Positions 36,771 to 49,394 are shown, counted from the stretch's first letter. The stretch is 64,000 bases of DNA from Hyposmocoma kahamanoa (GCF_003589595.1 NW_020653719.1:2346931-2410930); one strand, 5' to 3'. Made by a program: numbers and translations. Notes: generated by a model not told the origin, from the sequence alone.

Positions 36771-37080
36771 TAGTACCTATACTATTCCTAAGTATTAATT
36801 AATTTGTACATTTACAATTTTAATAGCAGTAGAGCTCATTGTGAAAGATTTCGTCCGGAAAGTGCCCACCTTAAGTAGCCACCTTATCTATTTCTTAATG
36901 TGAGCATTATTGAGTTCCTAAAACCTAAGAACTCGATACAAATCATTGACCTACCAACGGTATACAAATGGTCTTATTAGTAACCAAAAAGCCACAGGTC
37001 ACCTGAAGGCATTTGAGAGAGGTTTGCTCAATTTTTTAACGATGTACAAAAACTACGACGTCGATTGATTGTTGTTTATA

Positions 37081-37126
37081 AATTTAGTCGTTTTGTTTGT
37101 ATGTGATCAAACAAAACGACTAAAAT
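37081..37126. repeat. Hairpin, about 17-bp arms
   Basis: TTTAGTCGTTTTGTTTG and complement CAAACAAAACGACTAAA around a short loop. Outer flanks also pair weakly (TTTTTAACGAT / ATCGTTAAAAA). It is a probable small MITE. Confidence 0.6.
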
Positions 37127-37948
37127 GTGGATCGTTAAAAAATCGATCAAATCTGTAGACACCTTAAACGCGAATTATAATTCGTTCGAGTTTCTTCCCA
37201 ATATTTTAATAAAACAAACTGTTTGAAAATTCTTCCATAATATTTTAATTATATTATTTTCGTACCGCTTTACGACAATAATTGCGGAATTTAGTAGTTT
37301 ATCTGATAAAGGGATTATAAATCAAGCGTCAAGATACAAGGATAAAAGGCGTTATCTTGGTTGATAACGTCGTTACTCGTGTAACGAGTTCGTATAGCGG
37401 CCGTTATCGTTACCTCACGCCGCTATCGCGAAATATTATGATAAGTATAACCTTGGCGAATAATCAAGTACTACTATTGGCCTAACTAGGCCCCATGTAT
37501 AATGTTCACGTGTTCTATGTATATATGAGCGTGATCGTCTGTAGCGCAAAAATGTAAATAAGACTTTGGGAATTTCATACGACTCGATATTGATCGCTAG
37601 GTTGGCTAATGAATATTTAAAATCTTGAAATCGAATTTTGTCATCACACCGCACACCCTTCTTTCTACTGCTTTTTCAAACCGCATGTTTCTCAGATTTG
37701 ACAGTTTAACTTGCGTACGTAATATACGTATATATTTTCTAATACTCAGTGTTTGCAATTGTTAGTCAAATATTTTCTGATTTAATCTTGTTTACATACG
37801 AGTGTAGAAAATGAACTACTGAACAAGTCATACACTTACACAACAACGACAATTATCGACTTAATAATTAATGCATTTCACAGAAAGTTTGTTATTGTAG
37901 GACCCACAGTTTTTATCTCTAAACGGTCTCTAAACGGCATATTCCACT

Positions 37949-37980
37949 AGTCCCTACCAGCTGTCCCCCTGGTAGGGACT
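37949..37980. repeat. Hairpin, 11-bp perfect arms
   Basis: AGTCCCTACCA (37949-37959) and TGGTAGGGACT (37970-37980) around a C-rich loop. Confidence 0.6.
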
Positions 37981-38933
37981 GGCCACATGGATTTTGTTTT
38001 TCCACTCTTCCCTACGACACCGTCACTAAATTGTGTTCTCGCCCAACATCAAGTCCTGCAAAGTAAAAATCCATTACTGTCTGCTGCTTAAAAAAAAAAG
38101 AAAAGGCGGTAAAATAAACTAAAGCACTATGGTACTCTATTCTGTTTTTTCGTCTTTTTTTGTATTTTCGTCGCGAAAATGAGTTCCAATGAGAAGAGCG
38201 ATAAAGAAAATACAGTAATGGATACTCGAGTTCTGACGTCAATGTTGCTTGTTTTTTTAAAAAATTGATAAAGGATTTTTCAGATGGACCGTTTAGATTA
38301 CGATTTTGAGACTTAGTTTTGTTTGTAGAGCCAAGTACATTTATTACCGAATTTTCATAGACAGTTTCATATAATGTTACCATTCATACCACAATATATG
38401 AAAACAAAGTTTTTTCAGGCAGTGCGTTACCCGTTATTGGCCGTGACGTGGACACTCGCGATACGACTAGTCCACCAGTTAAAAGGCAATAAGATGATCA
38501 AAGTCGTACTGTGAGCAGAATACAAATATAACATTAAAAAAATAAAGTACTGTATTTTTTAAGTAAATAAATAAATAAATAGATTGTTCAGCAATTCATG
38601 ATCGTACTACCATAATCGAGTCACTACTGCTGGTATTAAAATATCAATACCTAGGTACTGCATTTAACAAAGGTTGTTTCTTTACATCACGAGAATACTG
38701 TGATGAACTCCTTAATTTTTTCAAATTACATTTACAACCTGTAGGTAAAGTTAAAATAATAATGTGACAACCCTGCGCACCAAGCGAAGTGTAGACATTG
38801 ATGCGCCGAACAGGCCTTACTGGTTCCACAAAGCGGGATTCCTGGACAAAATTATGAAAAAGATTGCTACTCAATGTCAATGAACCTTAATTTACTGACA
38901 TTTCGGGAAACGATGATGGTCGTTAAAGGAGCA

Positions 38934-38935
<2 letters not shown>

Positions 38936-38961
<26 letters not shown>
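38936..38961. repeat. (GA)n microsatellite
   Basis: About 13 uninterrupted GA units. Confidence 0.9.
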
Positions 38962-38964
<3 letters not shown>

Positions 38965-38969
38965 ACACG

Positions 38970-40495
38970 ATAGAGAAAGCAAAATAACACGCTTCATTTT
39001 AGTACTTTTGTCAATTAAAATTTAATGTCTTATAGTGCCATGTGGTGTAGTACAACTATTTTGATAACATCTCTAGGCAATTTTCGTGTTTCGGCTGTCA
39101 GTTTACTTATCCACTCAAGTGTATAGATTAGTTACTTCATGTTTACTTTATATTAAATATCATTTAATGTATACATAGTACAACTTTATACTAAATGTTA
39201 TTTAATTTATATTTAGTACAAACTTAGCTGTTCTCTGACCGTTATTAGCCAGAGCCTCATCTTGAAGTACGAATATTGACAGTAAAATGCATATATAATT
39301 CATTTTCCTAAGCTGAAATATAACATTTTATGGTACTATAGAAGCCGTAACTCAGATTGCATTGCGTAGAGGTACTTTTATAAGAAAACTCAATAAATAT
39401 AATTGCAACATGTATTCAATTTGGAATCTAGTTTCGAATTGCCAAGATCTTCTTATCTTTTTTCTATTATTTTTTTAAATACATTCTAAATCCAAACCTA
39501 TATTCATTCAGCCAGTATTTCTACTCACAGAATAGATCCTATACTACAGTACCTACTATGTTTAGGAATTAATCTTTAGAATGGACCCTTCCGATCGGCA
39601 TCATTAAGTTATAATATACAGGAGGTGTTTTTACATTTAGTCGGCTCGATTCCCAGATGAAGCAAACAACTTTTTAAAAGCCTTAATTTTAAAAGTCGTA
39701 ATAAAGTATTAAGTACTTACATTAAAATAAAATAATAGTTAATTGTTACTATTGATAGTAATTTAGTTGGAACATATAGTTTCTGTGAATGTTCTTGTCT
39801 ATAGATTGAAGCCATGTTTTTTACAAAATAAATAATTTTATCGGGATTGATAATGCCGGGTTTTTAAAGTTACGAGTACAGTTTTTACAAATTTTTTTTT
39901 ATTTTAAGTAAGTATAATAAGAAGACAAAACGAAGAAAGAAATAGTGATGAATAAATTTAGAACTATATTCCTCATTTTAAACCAAATTACAAAAAACTT
40001 TATCCTGAAAATTCCACTAATTACGAATTCAAAGTTTTTATTCAAAGTGATAGAAGATAATGTGATTTAAGTGAAAGGTAAAACGTAAATATCGACTTCC
40101 GCCGTTTTAAAGACTATTTAAAAAACCCAACTAAGTAAACTAGTTATTTAAGAGAAAGTGAAAACATAAGTATTAGAATTAGAACTACAATGGAAAATAT
40201 TACTGAGGATCCCGATAATTAAACGACGACATGGCTCAAATGACTTGTATCCAAGCCAAAACTATTCATAAAAAAATAATTTAATCAAAATCAAAACACA
40301 AGTTAAGTAATTCTTTTTTCAAATTAGATGTTCTGGTATATGTGGCCAGTGATTAATATCAACATTGTTATCGTAATTCAACCTTTTTTGCTTTTCCTCT
40401 AAAATAATTATGTTCATGAGTGTAATTAAAGTTAATTTTATAATATTGGGCTACATTTGTAAAAAAGTATGTATTTCAATGACTATTTACGATCA
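38970..40495. other. Intergenic, nothing recognised
   Basis: AT-rich sequence without open frames, strong repeats or conserved peptides that I can identify. Confidence 0.4.
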
Positions 40496-40499
40496 AGAA

Positions 40500-40766
40500 T
40501 TCTAGGGTCAGCATACTAAAGCACATAAGTCAAAATCCAACATCATTCATTCATTTAACTTAATACATCTACCGGCCTAAGCACATAAGCCAAATTAATT
40601 TGTTACTTCTTAAATTTGTAACTGTATTCTAGAGGCGTCTTTTTCAAATTTATCATTCTCTTCACATCTTCCAACACTATAAACAACACAAAAAATATGT
40701 ATAAATATTAACAAATGAAGCACTTTTTTGACTTATGTGCTTTAGTCCGCCGACCCTAGAATTAAT
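40500..40766. mobile_element. MITE with about 30-bp inverted ends
   Basis: The left end ATTCTAGGGTCAGCATACTA then AAGCACATAAGTCAAAA is mirrored at the right end (TTTTTGACTTATGTGCTTTA then GTCCGCCGACCCTAGAAT). The internal sequence is non-coding. The same AAGCACATAAG word recurs internally. The symmetric ATTCTA/TAGAAT flanks make the exact ends uncertain. Confidence 0.7.
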
Positions 40767-40784
40767 CCCCTGATATCAATGTAT

Positions 40785-40830
40785 ATCAAGTACATCTAGC
40801 TACGAGTATTCGTAGCTAGATGTGCTTGAT
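40785..40830. repeat. Hairpin, 21-bp arms with one mismatch
   Basis: The left arm ATCAAGTACATCTAGCTACG plus A and its complement flank a GTAT loop. It lies 20 bp from the 40500-40766 MITE. Confidence 0.75.
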
Positions 40831-42736
40831 CTTGCTGTATAGATGATCGTAGTATCTACATAAACTTTTGAAGCAAACAATTTCCCATTCATCATATTTC
40901 TCAAATAATTTTCCTTAAGCTCGACGTTCCCGGAATCAGAAACATTTTTTGTTCAGTTTTTATGTTACCTGACTCATAATTGACTGACTGATTTAAAACC
41001 GGTATTTAAGTAATTACTGATTAAAACATAAAGCCTTTTTTTTCATATTGCATTCAAATTATAACGAAATGTTATCTAAGGCTTTTGGTATTAGACTAAT
41101 GACGTACTTACTTATAGCGATATTCGATAAATATCTATTAAGATACAGAAGGCGGACACATCATAATTTAAAATAATAGGATTTGTGTGAAAATAAAATT
41201 GGACATATTTTTATATGGAATCACTGGCAACTTATACCAGAACGTTTAATCAAAATTAAAAGACGATGGAAGTCATTAAATTATTAATTTTAATTTTTAA
41301 TTGTATTTTCAGATTTAATTTGAAGTCATTCTAAAAACGTGCCGGTTTAAAGTCCAGTAATTCATATACACTTTGTTATCATAATTCGACTTTTCTATCA
41401 TTCATAAATGCTAGTGTATTTTTAATAAACAGCTTTTATCGCTAGGGAATATTGCTGATCGTCATGGTCACATCCCAAGAAAAATAACTCGTACTTTTTT
41501 AATGTCGAGTGCTATTTTATAAGGTACCTTTAAAATACTGCCGTACATAAGCTAAAAGAGGGTTATCCCCAACGAGTCAATTTTGAGATATCGTCAAAAT
41601 ACGTGGGAATTTACGCCTTTAAAAAACTATGCAAGATGGAGTTAGCTTACTTAGAGACAAAATTAGCTAATATTCTAGGCTACCCTACAGAATAATTTCC
41701 ATGTTAAAATATTGTAATTTTTATAGCTAAAACTTGTTTATTTTAATTATGCTAAGCATTATCTTTGTAAATAAAGACTAATTACAGCGCTAAAACAGGG
41801 CTAACCACCACTTAACTGGTTTTTTAGCTTAGTAATTCCGGGTTACTTTTACTATTAATAATTCACTTCAAAGTTATTTAGCAATGCTTAGCTTTAGAGC
41901 AGCTAAGCTGCTTAACTTATTTATAACTAAGGCCATTATATAAAAAAGAGCATCTTAATACTAAATAACAGAAGGGTAAAGGTATGTTAAACTTGATTTA
42001 GCTAAGTAAATAAAATATTATATTTTTTATTGCATATTTTTACGGAATATTGCTTAGCTAAAACAAAGTTATAAATAAGTCACTCGTGGTTAACCCCGTT
42101 ATAGCTTAGCAATTATGTAGGTATTTTGGTTGAGTAAAAGAAAAATGTATATTAAAATTGTGTATTAAATAAAATGCAAATTGAAATTTCCACATAAAAA
42201 AGCCCTCTTTGGACAAATAAAATAAAAAAGTTCTTAATATAACTCGTGTGTCGCAACAAAACTTTTTAGACTGTAAATAAATAAATAACAATTCACATGT
42301 TATTGTCGTGGGTTCTTTACAAACTAAATAGGAATGAGATCAATTATATTACACAAACACACAATTTTTGTGTTTAGGTTTGTTTGTAGGTCAGGTAAGT
42401 CTTGTTTACATTGGCCTAATACTATATTATTATAACATATACCTACAAGTAATAAAATAAGTTGCTTAAGGTAAGTTTAAACTATTTCAATACTATTAAT
42501 ATAACAGTCTTCAAAAAATTTGTGATGTATCTTATACGCATGAACACTAAAACTACTAAAAATAAATCACAGTCTCATAATAAACAGTCTTATTATCTAA
42601 TTAACTATCGTATTAGGCACTTCGGCAGTCTTTCTGGTAGATAGTTTTTACTCTTAAAATAGGTTCATTACATTGATATCAATATAGGGTTTCTTAGGCA
42701 TTATTGCTGAAATTGAAAAAACAATGTAAGAGACAA

Positions 42737-45700
42737 TCATTCAGAGGATGGCAAATTTTGCCAAAATAGTTGTTTGTGTTTGGGAATAATAGAAGACAAT
42801 TTTTGGAGGATATTTAATTTACGTTCCTTTTCAATACCTTTTGGCTGTGTTTTGAATAACCAACCGAGCTGAGGGTTCTTCAAATATTTATCTTTCAAAA
42901 ATTTTAATGATTGATAAGCTTCAGAAAAATCATTTTTGTATTGTAAGTCATAGCTGGATCTTATGAAACAAATTTCTGTTATATTTCTCAAGTACACTCT
43001 TGGACTACAAGTTTGGATTCGACGGTTTGATACTATGTTGGGCAAATCAATGAAATCGACTGCTTGTAGGGCTTTCACAAAAACTCTTCCGTTGTTTGCT
43101 GAAGACACAGCTTCTTCGAAATCATGGAAGTCATAGATTTTCCCTTTTTTTTTCATTGATAACTCAACCTGGTGGTGAAACTGGTCGCAACTCATAAAGG
43201 TGTGGCCAGGCTCGAAATAACAAAGTGTTATAGTTTCTGTTGCCGTGACATCGCTATTAATAAGTTGCACTAAGAATGAAAATAACAACCAATTTTTGTT
43301 TTGGGAGGTGCAATTATCCATCCACACATTTATGTGCTTCACATCGCGGTACCGTATAAAAAATGTGTAATAAGCACTGATGATATCTTGCTGCTTACGT
43401 CCGGCAATACCATCATGCCAGATCACTGCCAGAGGCTTGTAGTTCTTTGTTATTTTGCCAACTGGTGCAAAGGTTTGGTTAAATGCTGTCAATCTAGGGC
43501 AAAATATAACCGCCTTAAAGGTGTCCAGTCTAGGAAGCATTATGACTTTTTCCAAGTCGCTACTAAAATGTATGTGCTCTTCATTCTGCTCAATGTTCTT
43601 GTGGGAATCATAAAGCATTCTAGCTTTTTTATATCTTTCGTGATGTTTTGACCACTCAGTGCAAATATCGCAATCTAACACAAATTGTTTCTCCACGTCA
43701 TGATTTGTGTCTTTACTGTGTAGTTTATAGGATTCACAAACCTCACATTCTTCATTACCAAGGCGAGCAAACGAAATATTCAGTAATTTTAAATGGGCGC
43801 GGTACAACTCGTAGGATACTTTGTTTTCGGGAAATTTCGAACAAAAATCTTTGTGCATAAACTTTATGTTTATCTCGCTGGGCAAATAGCGACGGTTGGG
43901 CGCATGTTCACGACGATAGTGAGGTGCACATGGCTGAAACGATTCAATATGTTCGCTTAGTAAATGTCGGTCGAAACCTGGAACTTTAGTGTGCTTGCCA
44001 CGTTTATCGAGGTCATTTTGGGGGTTGAGGGAGTGGTTCAAAATCCCATCATTACTTTTATTATACCCTAAGGTGGTTAAAAAAAAAATTTTGCAAACAG
44101 ACACTTTAGTGCCGTCACTTTTCTGCAGTGTAAATGTTCGTTTTGGATTCCTTCTAGGTTCAGTCGTGTATTTACGTTTAGGTATTGCGACACTATAGTT
44201 TTCTCTAATGAACAACCTCTTTTTTGCATGATTTAAATTCTGATATGCTTTGTTTGTGGCGTCTCTTTCTTCGGAAGAAAACTGTGTAGAACATTTTTTA
44301 ATGCATTTATCGTTACATCCTGCTTTCACGTTAAACTGACTTTGTTTTAATTGTTTTTTTTCCAGCTCTCTTTGTTTTAGGCTAGTATTGAATCTTTTTC
44401 TTTTTTTAGCTGGGTCATCTAATGTGTTTTCGTTTTTATCATTAGATGGTTGAATACCTACAGAATCAAAAGTAGATCGTCTCTTTTTTGAAATAGAGTT
44501 TTGGATTTCATGTCGCATGGTTTCTAACGAATGACGGCGCTGTTTCAGAGGTTTTCTAATAGGAAAGATGGAATCTACATTTATTGTTTGTACTTTGGAG
44601 CTCTTAGTGTTTGTCACAGTCGGATTATTTTGCTCATCGTCACTTGTATCGTCACTAGAATCATCATTTGGTTTGTAGTCTTTGTCCATTACGGAGTCAT
44701 CTGAATCAAAATCATAGTCAACTGGTGAAAGATAACGGTTCGATAATGGCATTGATTCAAAACAAAGTAATTCTGATATATTATGTGGGGCAGGTTGTAC
44801 ACTCGTAGATGGACCAGGTTGAGGGCTCATAGATGGACCGGGTGGTGGCTTCGTAGATGGATTAGGTTGTGGACTTGTAGATGCGCCTGGGTGTGCACTT
44901 GTGGATGGGCCCTGCTTTGGACTCGTTAGTGGACCGGGCTGTGAACTTGTTGATGGGCTGGGTTGTGGACTCGTATTCAGGCCGGCTTGTAGACTTGTAC
45001 ATGGGCGGGCTTGTGGACTTGTACGTAGGCCGGGTTTAAGACTTGTAGGTGAGGCAGGTTCTAAGTGACTATCAATTTGAGTTTCTGGGAAAGCTTTTTT
45101 CAATCTATTTAGATTATTCGGCAGGTTACTCGCGTGATAAGAGTTATAAGAAATCTGTGTCTCGCAAAAAGTATTGAAGACTGACGATGTCATCGAATAC
45201 TCTCTGGCATACAACTCTTTAACGAGAACCTCTTCAGTTTCAGACTTTGAGCTTACCTCGCCTTGATCCTTTTCGTTTTCAACTAGTGCGATAATTTTTT
45301 TTATTCTCTGTGGTACACTAGTACGTCTGGAAAGAAAAATCAGAGGACACAATAAATTAAGAACATAATTATAATCTCTTATAAACATTGCTAGTTTAGA
45401 CTTCACGCTTAAGAGTCACGCTTCCACCAGTGCAAATGTTACCAAAAAGGTACTAAGTAGTAAGTCGTTTTTAGTTCTCGTGACACCAGATCAATGCATA
45501 TAATGTTGACTCACGTGGACTTAAGTTTTTTCCCCACCGAATTTCATTTAAACTTGCAACTCCTATTTCACCCTCTTAGAGGTTGAATGTCTAAAAGTCC
45601 TTTTTTAGTATTCACTAACATCATTAAAGGAACCCTCGTACTTAATTTCAAGATTCTAGCTACGGTAGTTTCGGCTGTGCGTTACTATTCAAGTCAGTCA

Positions 45701-46018
45701 GTTTCGCTTTTTATATTTAAAGAAGATAGATAGACAAATATATAGTAAAAATAATACATGACATTCAGGTAAATTAAGAACCTCATCTTTGATTACTTAG
45801 CCTATCTTAGGTCTAACTGAGTTAGTAAAAGAAACCAAGCCAACAATTCATTACAAGAGTAAAATTAAAATCATATTATTATTATTTGAAATTCTAGCAT
45901 CCATCCAACCTAAAAATGGTGTCAAATTCGTCAAGTATACAAAATTAAATACTATGAAACGCAAAAAAATTATGAAATGACATAACCTTCAAGCTTACCT
46001 TTTCATATTACGAGGCAT
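42737..46018 (-). CDS. Transposase, DDE/D-like, 869 aa, two exons
   Basis: Exon 1 is 46018-45999 (MPRNMK plus two bases of Arg, donor GTAAGC). Exon 2 is 45326-42737 after a TTTTTCTTTCCAG acceptor, which fits the phase exactly. The in-frame Met at 45406 lies in the intron, so the longer single-exon reading is rejected. Protein layout: a charged N-terminus; an 8-residue TSPQPGPS-like tandem tract at about 101-188; an acidic Asp/Ser stretch (about 210-240); basic nuclear-localisation-like clusters (about 265-325); CNDKCIKKC near 344-352; paired CxxC motifs (Cys 534/537 and 559/562), probably zinc-binding. An RNase-H-like core follows with VIWHDGIAGR (Asp 645), VWMDNCTSQNKNW (Asp 677) and EPGHTFMSCDQFHHQVE (Asp 721 or Glu 728). 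The motif set recurs, from memory, in uncharacterised insect proteins. Catalytic roles are inferred. Lower-case 'host domesticated gene' is unlikely given the flanking inverted repeats. Confidence 0.88.
44783..45046 (-). repeat. Coding minisatellite, 11 units of 24 bp
   Basis: Eleven head-to-tail 24-bp units inside the transposase frame encode 8-residue variants of TSPQPGPS (for example TSLKPGLR, TSSQPGPL, TKPPPGPS). Units differ by point changes but keep length, so the frame survives. Confidence 0.9.
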
Positions 46019-46723
46019 GGCTGGCTGTGTTTTGGCGCGAACGCGACGAAATTCGCGTCCGTCTCTTGCGGGCTCTCCAGCCGAATAGAATAGAACTAAA
46101 AACTCGCGCATCCGCGTCAAAAATCGACTGCGGATAACTGTGTTTTAGCTTTGTAATGCGGCTTAACTGTTTTCAAACTAAGGAAGACTGCGAAAAGTTT
46201 TATTTTTTTTGGTATTAAAAGACAGTGATTGGTTGTTTAGGATTTCTATTGTTTATAAAAATATTTCGTTATACTTGGCTTAAAAAGGGTTAAAGGATCT
46301 TAGCTGATTTATAAGTAAGTTTTTGAGGTTAACTTTTTTATAGTTAAGGTTTGTTCAAAAATTTGCTTGAATATTGCTACCCTTTTGTAGAGTTATAGAA
46401 CTTTAACTTAATTTAAGTCTAGCATAAATGCATAACTTCACTTTAGCTAAGCAAATTATACAAAAAGTTTCCAGTTTTCCTGAAGTTAAGATACTTTTGC
46501 CCTCTTGTAGGCTAGTCTTGTGGGTTAACTGACTTTTAATTATGTAAAACCTAGAAACATATGCCACTTAACTGTTACCGACAATCTGTAACTCTGTAAT
46601 AAATATAGATACAGGTATGGTACCTAGACCAAAATGTAGAGAATTTAATGTTATGTTACTTTGCATCATTAACTCAGAAATGACAAAATGAGGGTTAACC
46701 CTTTTTTAGCTTATGTACGGCAG

Positions 46724-47500
46724 AATAGATGTTGTCAGGTTTGCAAAAAGATTTTTCTACTTTTGAAACAAATTGACCCATCAATTGAATGTTCTTTCTA
46801 TGGCGTAAATAAAAAACACTCTATATAGGTGAAGGATTTGATATTACAATAATTGCAAGCTATTTCAAGGATTCAAAGACTTTGTTTTGCTAAATGGTTT
46901 GCGTGACCACATCTAGTTACTGATGTTAGGTTCAATAAAGAATTGATTCTATTCATGAACACGTTTCTGTGAGTAACTGAATAGATGCCGTTAAATCAAT
47001 AAAGATAATCGGCTTTGGTATATAAAGGTGAAAATTGTAAGTTACTGCTCCCCCTTTTCGGTATTTGAAACAAATTATATCAAACAAACAACAATAAGAC
47101 ACTAAAATAATCATAACTATATAATAAAAAATGTCCTCAAAAGGTTGCGGAATTACATTACACATGAAACAAAATACTGTCGTAACTCAAATATGACGGA
47201 ATTGAGAATAAAACGATTAAAAAATTCCTGAATGGATCCAATAAATGTATATTCTTTATGTGGCTAGTTAACATAGTAAAAGTTAAAATTAAAAGTAATC
47301 ACATTATTCTCAATGAGATTCTATTTGTGTTTTCTCAATTCCATCATTTTTTAGTTTCTGTTAGACATTGAATGACTATGGTTTAAGAGCTCTATGACTT
47401 CAAAACATCTTTTTTTTTTTCAATCTGACTGCGACTGTTATGGACAGGCGTCTAGCTTAATACCAGGCACCCGACTTGTTCGTCCCATCATTAGGTATGA
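46724..47500. other. Intergenic, nothing recognised
   Basis: AT-rich sequence right of the transposon, without recognisable exons or repeats other than scattered small open frames. Confidence 0.4.
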
Positions 47501-47504
47501 TAAA

Positions 47505-47690
47505 AAAAACCCTTAAAGGTAGAACTAGCACTTACTTGGTCTGTGGGTAGAATATGTCCTACAAATTTAAATAGGACCACCATTGAGGTACCCCCGTTCC
47601 AGCAAAAAAGAATCATCGAAATCAAAGTAATCGAGTAAAATACACACAAAAATTTAGTCGAATTGAGAATCTTCTCCTGTTTTAATTAAT
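47505..47690 (-). repeat. Dispersed repeat fragment
   Basis: Minus fragment of the family described at 8350-8640 (TCCAGCAAAAAAGAATCATC, GTCGAATTGAGAATC). Confidence 0.55.
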
Positions 47691-48009
47691 CAATAGTATT
47701 ATGTTATACCAAAAACAGGTTAAGAAGCACACCACGCCGTAGCGAGCGATGAGCGAACGTTCCGAGCCTCGAAAATATTTATTTGCAATTCTCAATGAAA
47801 TGGAACTGTACTGATCACAAGCCGGAACTGGAACTTGTTCAGGCGACAGTCGCCTTGAGCAGGTAGAATCTAACAAGCAATGTATATAAAATTAAAATCT
47901 TAACAAATTATCATTCATCAATAGCAATGGATGTTTTTATAATTTATTGGCTACAGTAGGTTAATCACGGCTTACTACGAGTTTTATTTTACATTACAAA
48001 AATTCCTTT

Positions 48010-48620
48010 CAGTGGATGATCACTTTATTAGGACTCACGGTAGATACACACCTAACTTGGAAGAACCAAATCGAAAATGTAAAAGGCAAACACTCACAGT
48101 TCACGTATGCACTATCCATCTTAAAAATGAACACTAATTTCAAATCTTCATTAACAGCATATTATGATTATGCATATGCATGGATGAGATATGGAATATT
48201 GTTATGGGGAAATAGTATGGACGCGCATGATATTTTCGTGTTATAAAAAAAGTGAATTCGAATTCTGGAAAATATAGGACCAAGACTTAGCTGCAAACCG
48301 TACTTTACAAAAGAAAAAATTTTATCGTTCCCCTCCATTTACATTTTTGAATCAGCGCTATTCGTAAGGAAAAACATCGACGAATTTAAATATTACACCA
48401 GCGCTAGGCGCAACAGACAACTACAAACTTCGCCCATAAAAATGCAAATAATTAAAAACAGTACAGCCAATAAACAATATAGCCATACAAATGTATAATA
48501 AAATACCTGACACAATGAAAGAGGAAACAAGGGATAAATCTTTTTGCCGCCTACTTAAAAATTTACTATTGTCAAAGTGCTACTACTCTGTAGGTGAGTT
48601 CTTGAATGAATGACGATTGT
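48010..48620 (+). mobile_element. LINE remnant, reverse transcriptase C-terminal half
   Basis: The plus frame gives LLGLTVDTHLTWKNQIENV and YGILLWGNSMDAHDIFVL, classic jockey-family polymerase motifs. A frame break follows at about 48243, then AKCYYS-like and VGEFLNE words before a stop. It is 5'-truncated and dead; followed by an AT-rich tail. Confidence 0.75.
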
Positions 48621-49394
48621 AAATAATTAATATAATATAACGTAACAAATCGTAATACAAATCCAGTCATATTTGGAATTATAAATTAAATATAAATAAT
48701 ATTATGTATAACAATGAATAAATAAATATATGTATGAATAGTAATAAAATAAATGTTAATCAATTATGTTCTAATCTAAAATGTATCTTAATTTAATTCT
48801 AATCTTAATTATAAGTGTAATTTGCTATACCCTTACGGGGTATCACTTGAATGTACCTACTAAACTAGTCCTAAGGTTATAAATCTGTACCACCCATCCA
48901 TGTGAAATGCAAAAAAAATAAATAAATAAGTAATAATAAAACCGGATTTACTTCTAAGAAAAGTTGTAAATATGTAGTACTTAAGTAGATTGAATTGAAT
49001 TACTGGGTATAGGTAGGTATGTATTATACCATATAGAACAGAATATGTATAATCTAATTTTAACAATACAAAAGAACAGCAAACAGCCATAGCACTGATG
49101 AAATCTTTGTAATAATACGTTGATTTCGAATCGCAGCCCTCATGGAAGAACAATATAATCCACATCCACTCCAATTCTATTAACTCTATCTACAATGTTA
49201 GTCGATAAAGTGATCAGAATTGGAGAGCATGTGTGTTATATAGAAAAATTTCTAAAAAAATTTAATGGGTCAATAAAAGTTTTTGACGTAACTCCACTTC
49301 TGCCATTTTTCCATGAGGGGTGCGATAAATATAATTTGTTTCTTTATGAAAAAACATAGTATGAATTTTAATACGTAACGCCGCATAGTCACAT

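Larger units (their letters stand above)
41538..46723 (-). mobile_element. Apparently complete autonomous DNA transposon (5,186 bp)
   Basis: Terminal inverted repeats begin with the identical 20-mer CTGCCGTACATAAGCTAAAA at both ends, then AGGGTTA(T/A)CCC with mismatches. An exact 4-bp target duplication AATA flanks it (41534-41537 and 46724-46727). Inside lies one intact two-exon minus-strand gene for a DDE/D-like transposase. About 1.2 kb on the left and 0.7 kb on the right are non-coding and packed with TTAGCTAAG/AGCTTA-type words, as expected for subterminal binding sites. I cannot name the superfamily with confidence; a 4-bp duplication fits Sola-type elements among others. Intact frame and near-identical ends suggest recent activity. 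Confidence 0.9.

Noticed and set aside
38012..38383. Minus open frame of 123 codons
   Set aside because: AT-rich, many Phe/Tyr/Lys codons, no recognisable domain; length alone is weak evidence in such sequence.
38644..38880. Minus open frame of 78 codons (contains FVEPVRPVRRINVYTSLGAQ)
   Set aside because: Slightly protein-like but not identifiable and without clear splice or promoter context; possibly transposon debris.
38936..38961. CRISPR-like or regulatory repeat
   Set aside because: It is a plain GA dinucleotide microsatellite; no spaced repeat array exists anywhere in the window.
43301..44198. Plus-strand open frames of 69-116 codons
   Set aside because: They lie antisense to the long transposase frame and show no independent motif.
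45327..45406. N-terminal extension MKSKLAMFIRDYNYVLNLLC of the transposase
   Set aside because: It is intron sequence: a strong acceptor at 45327-45328 and a phase-matched upstream exon explain the true start.
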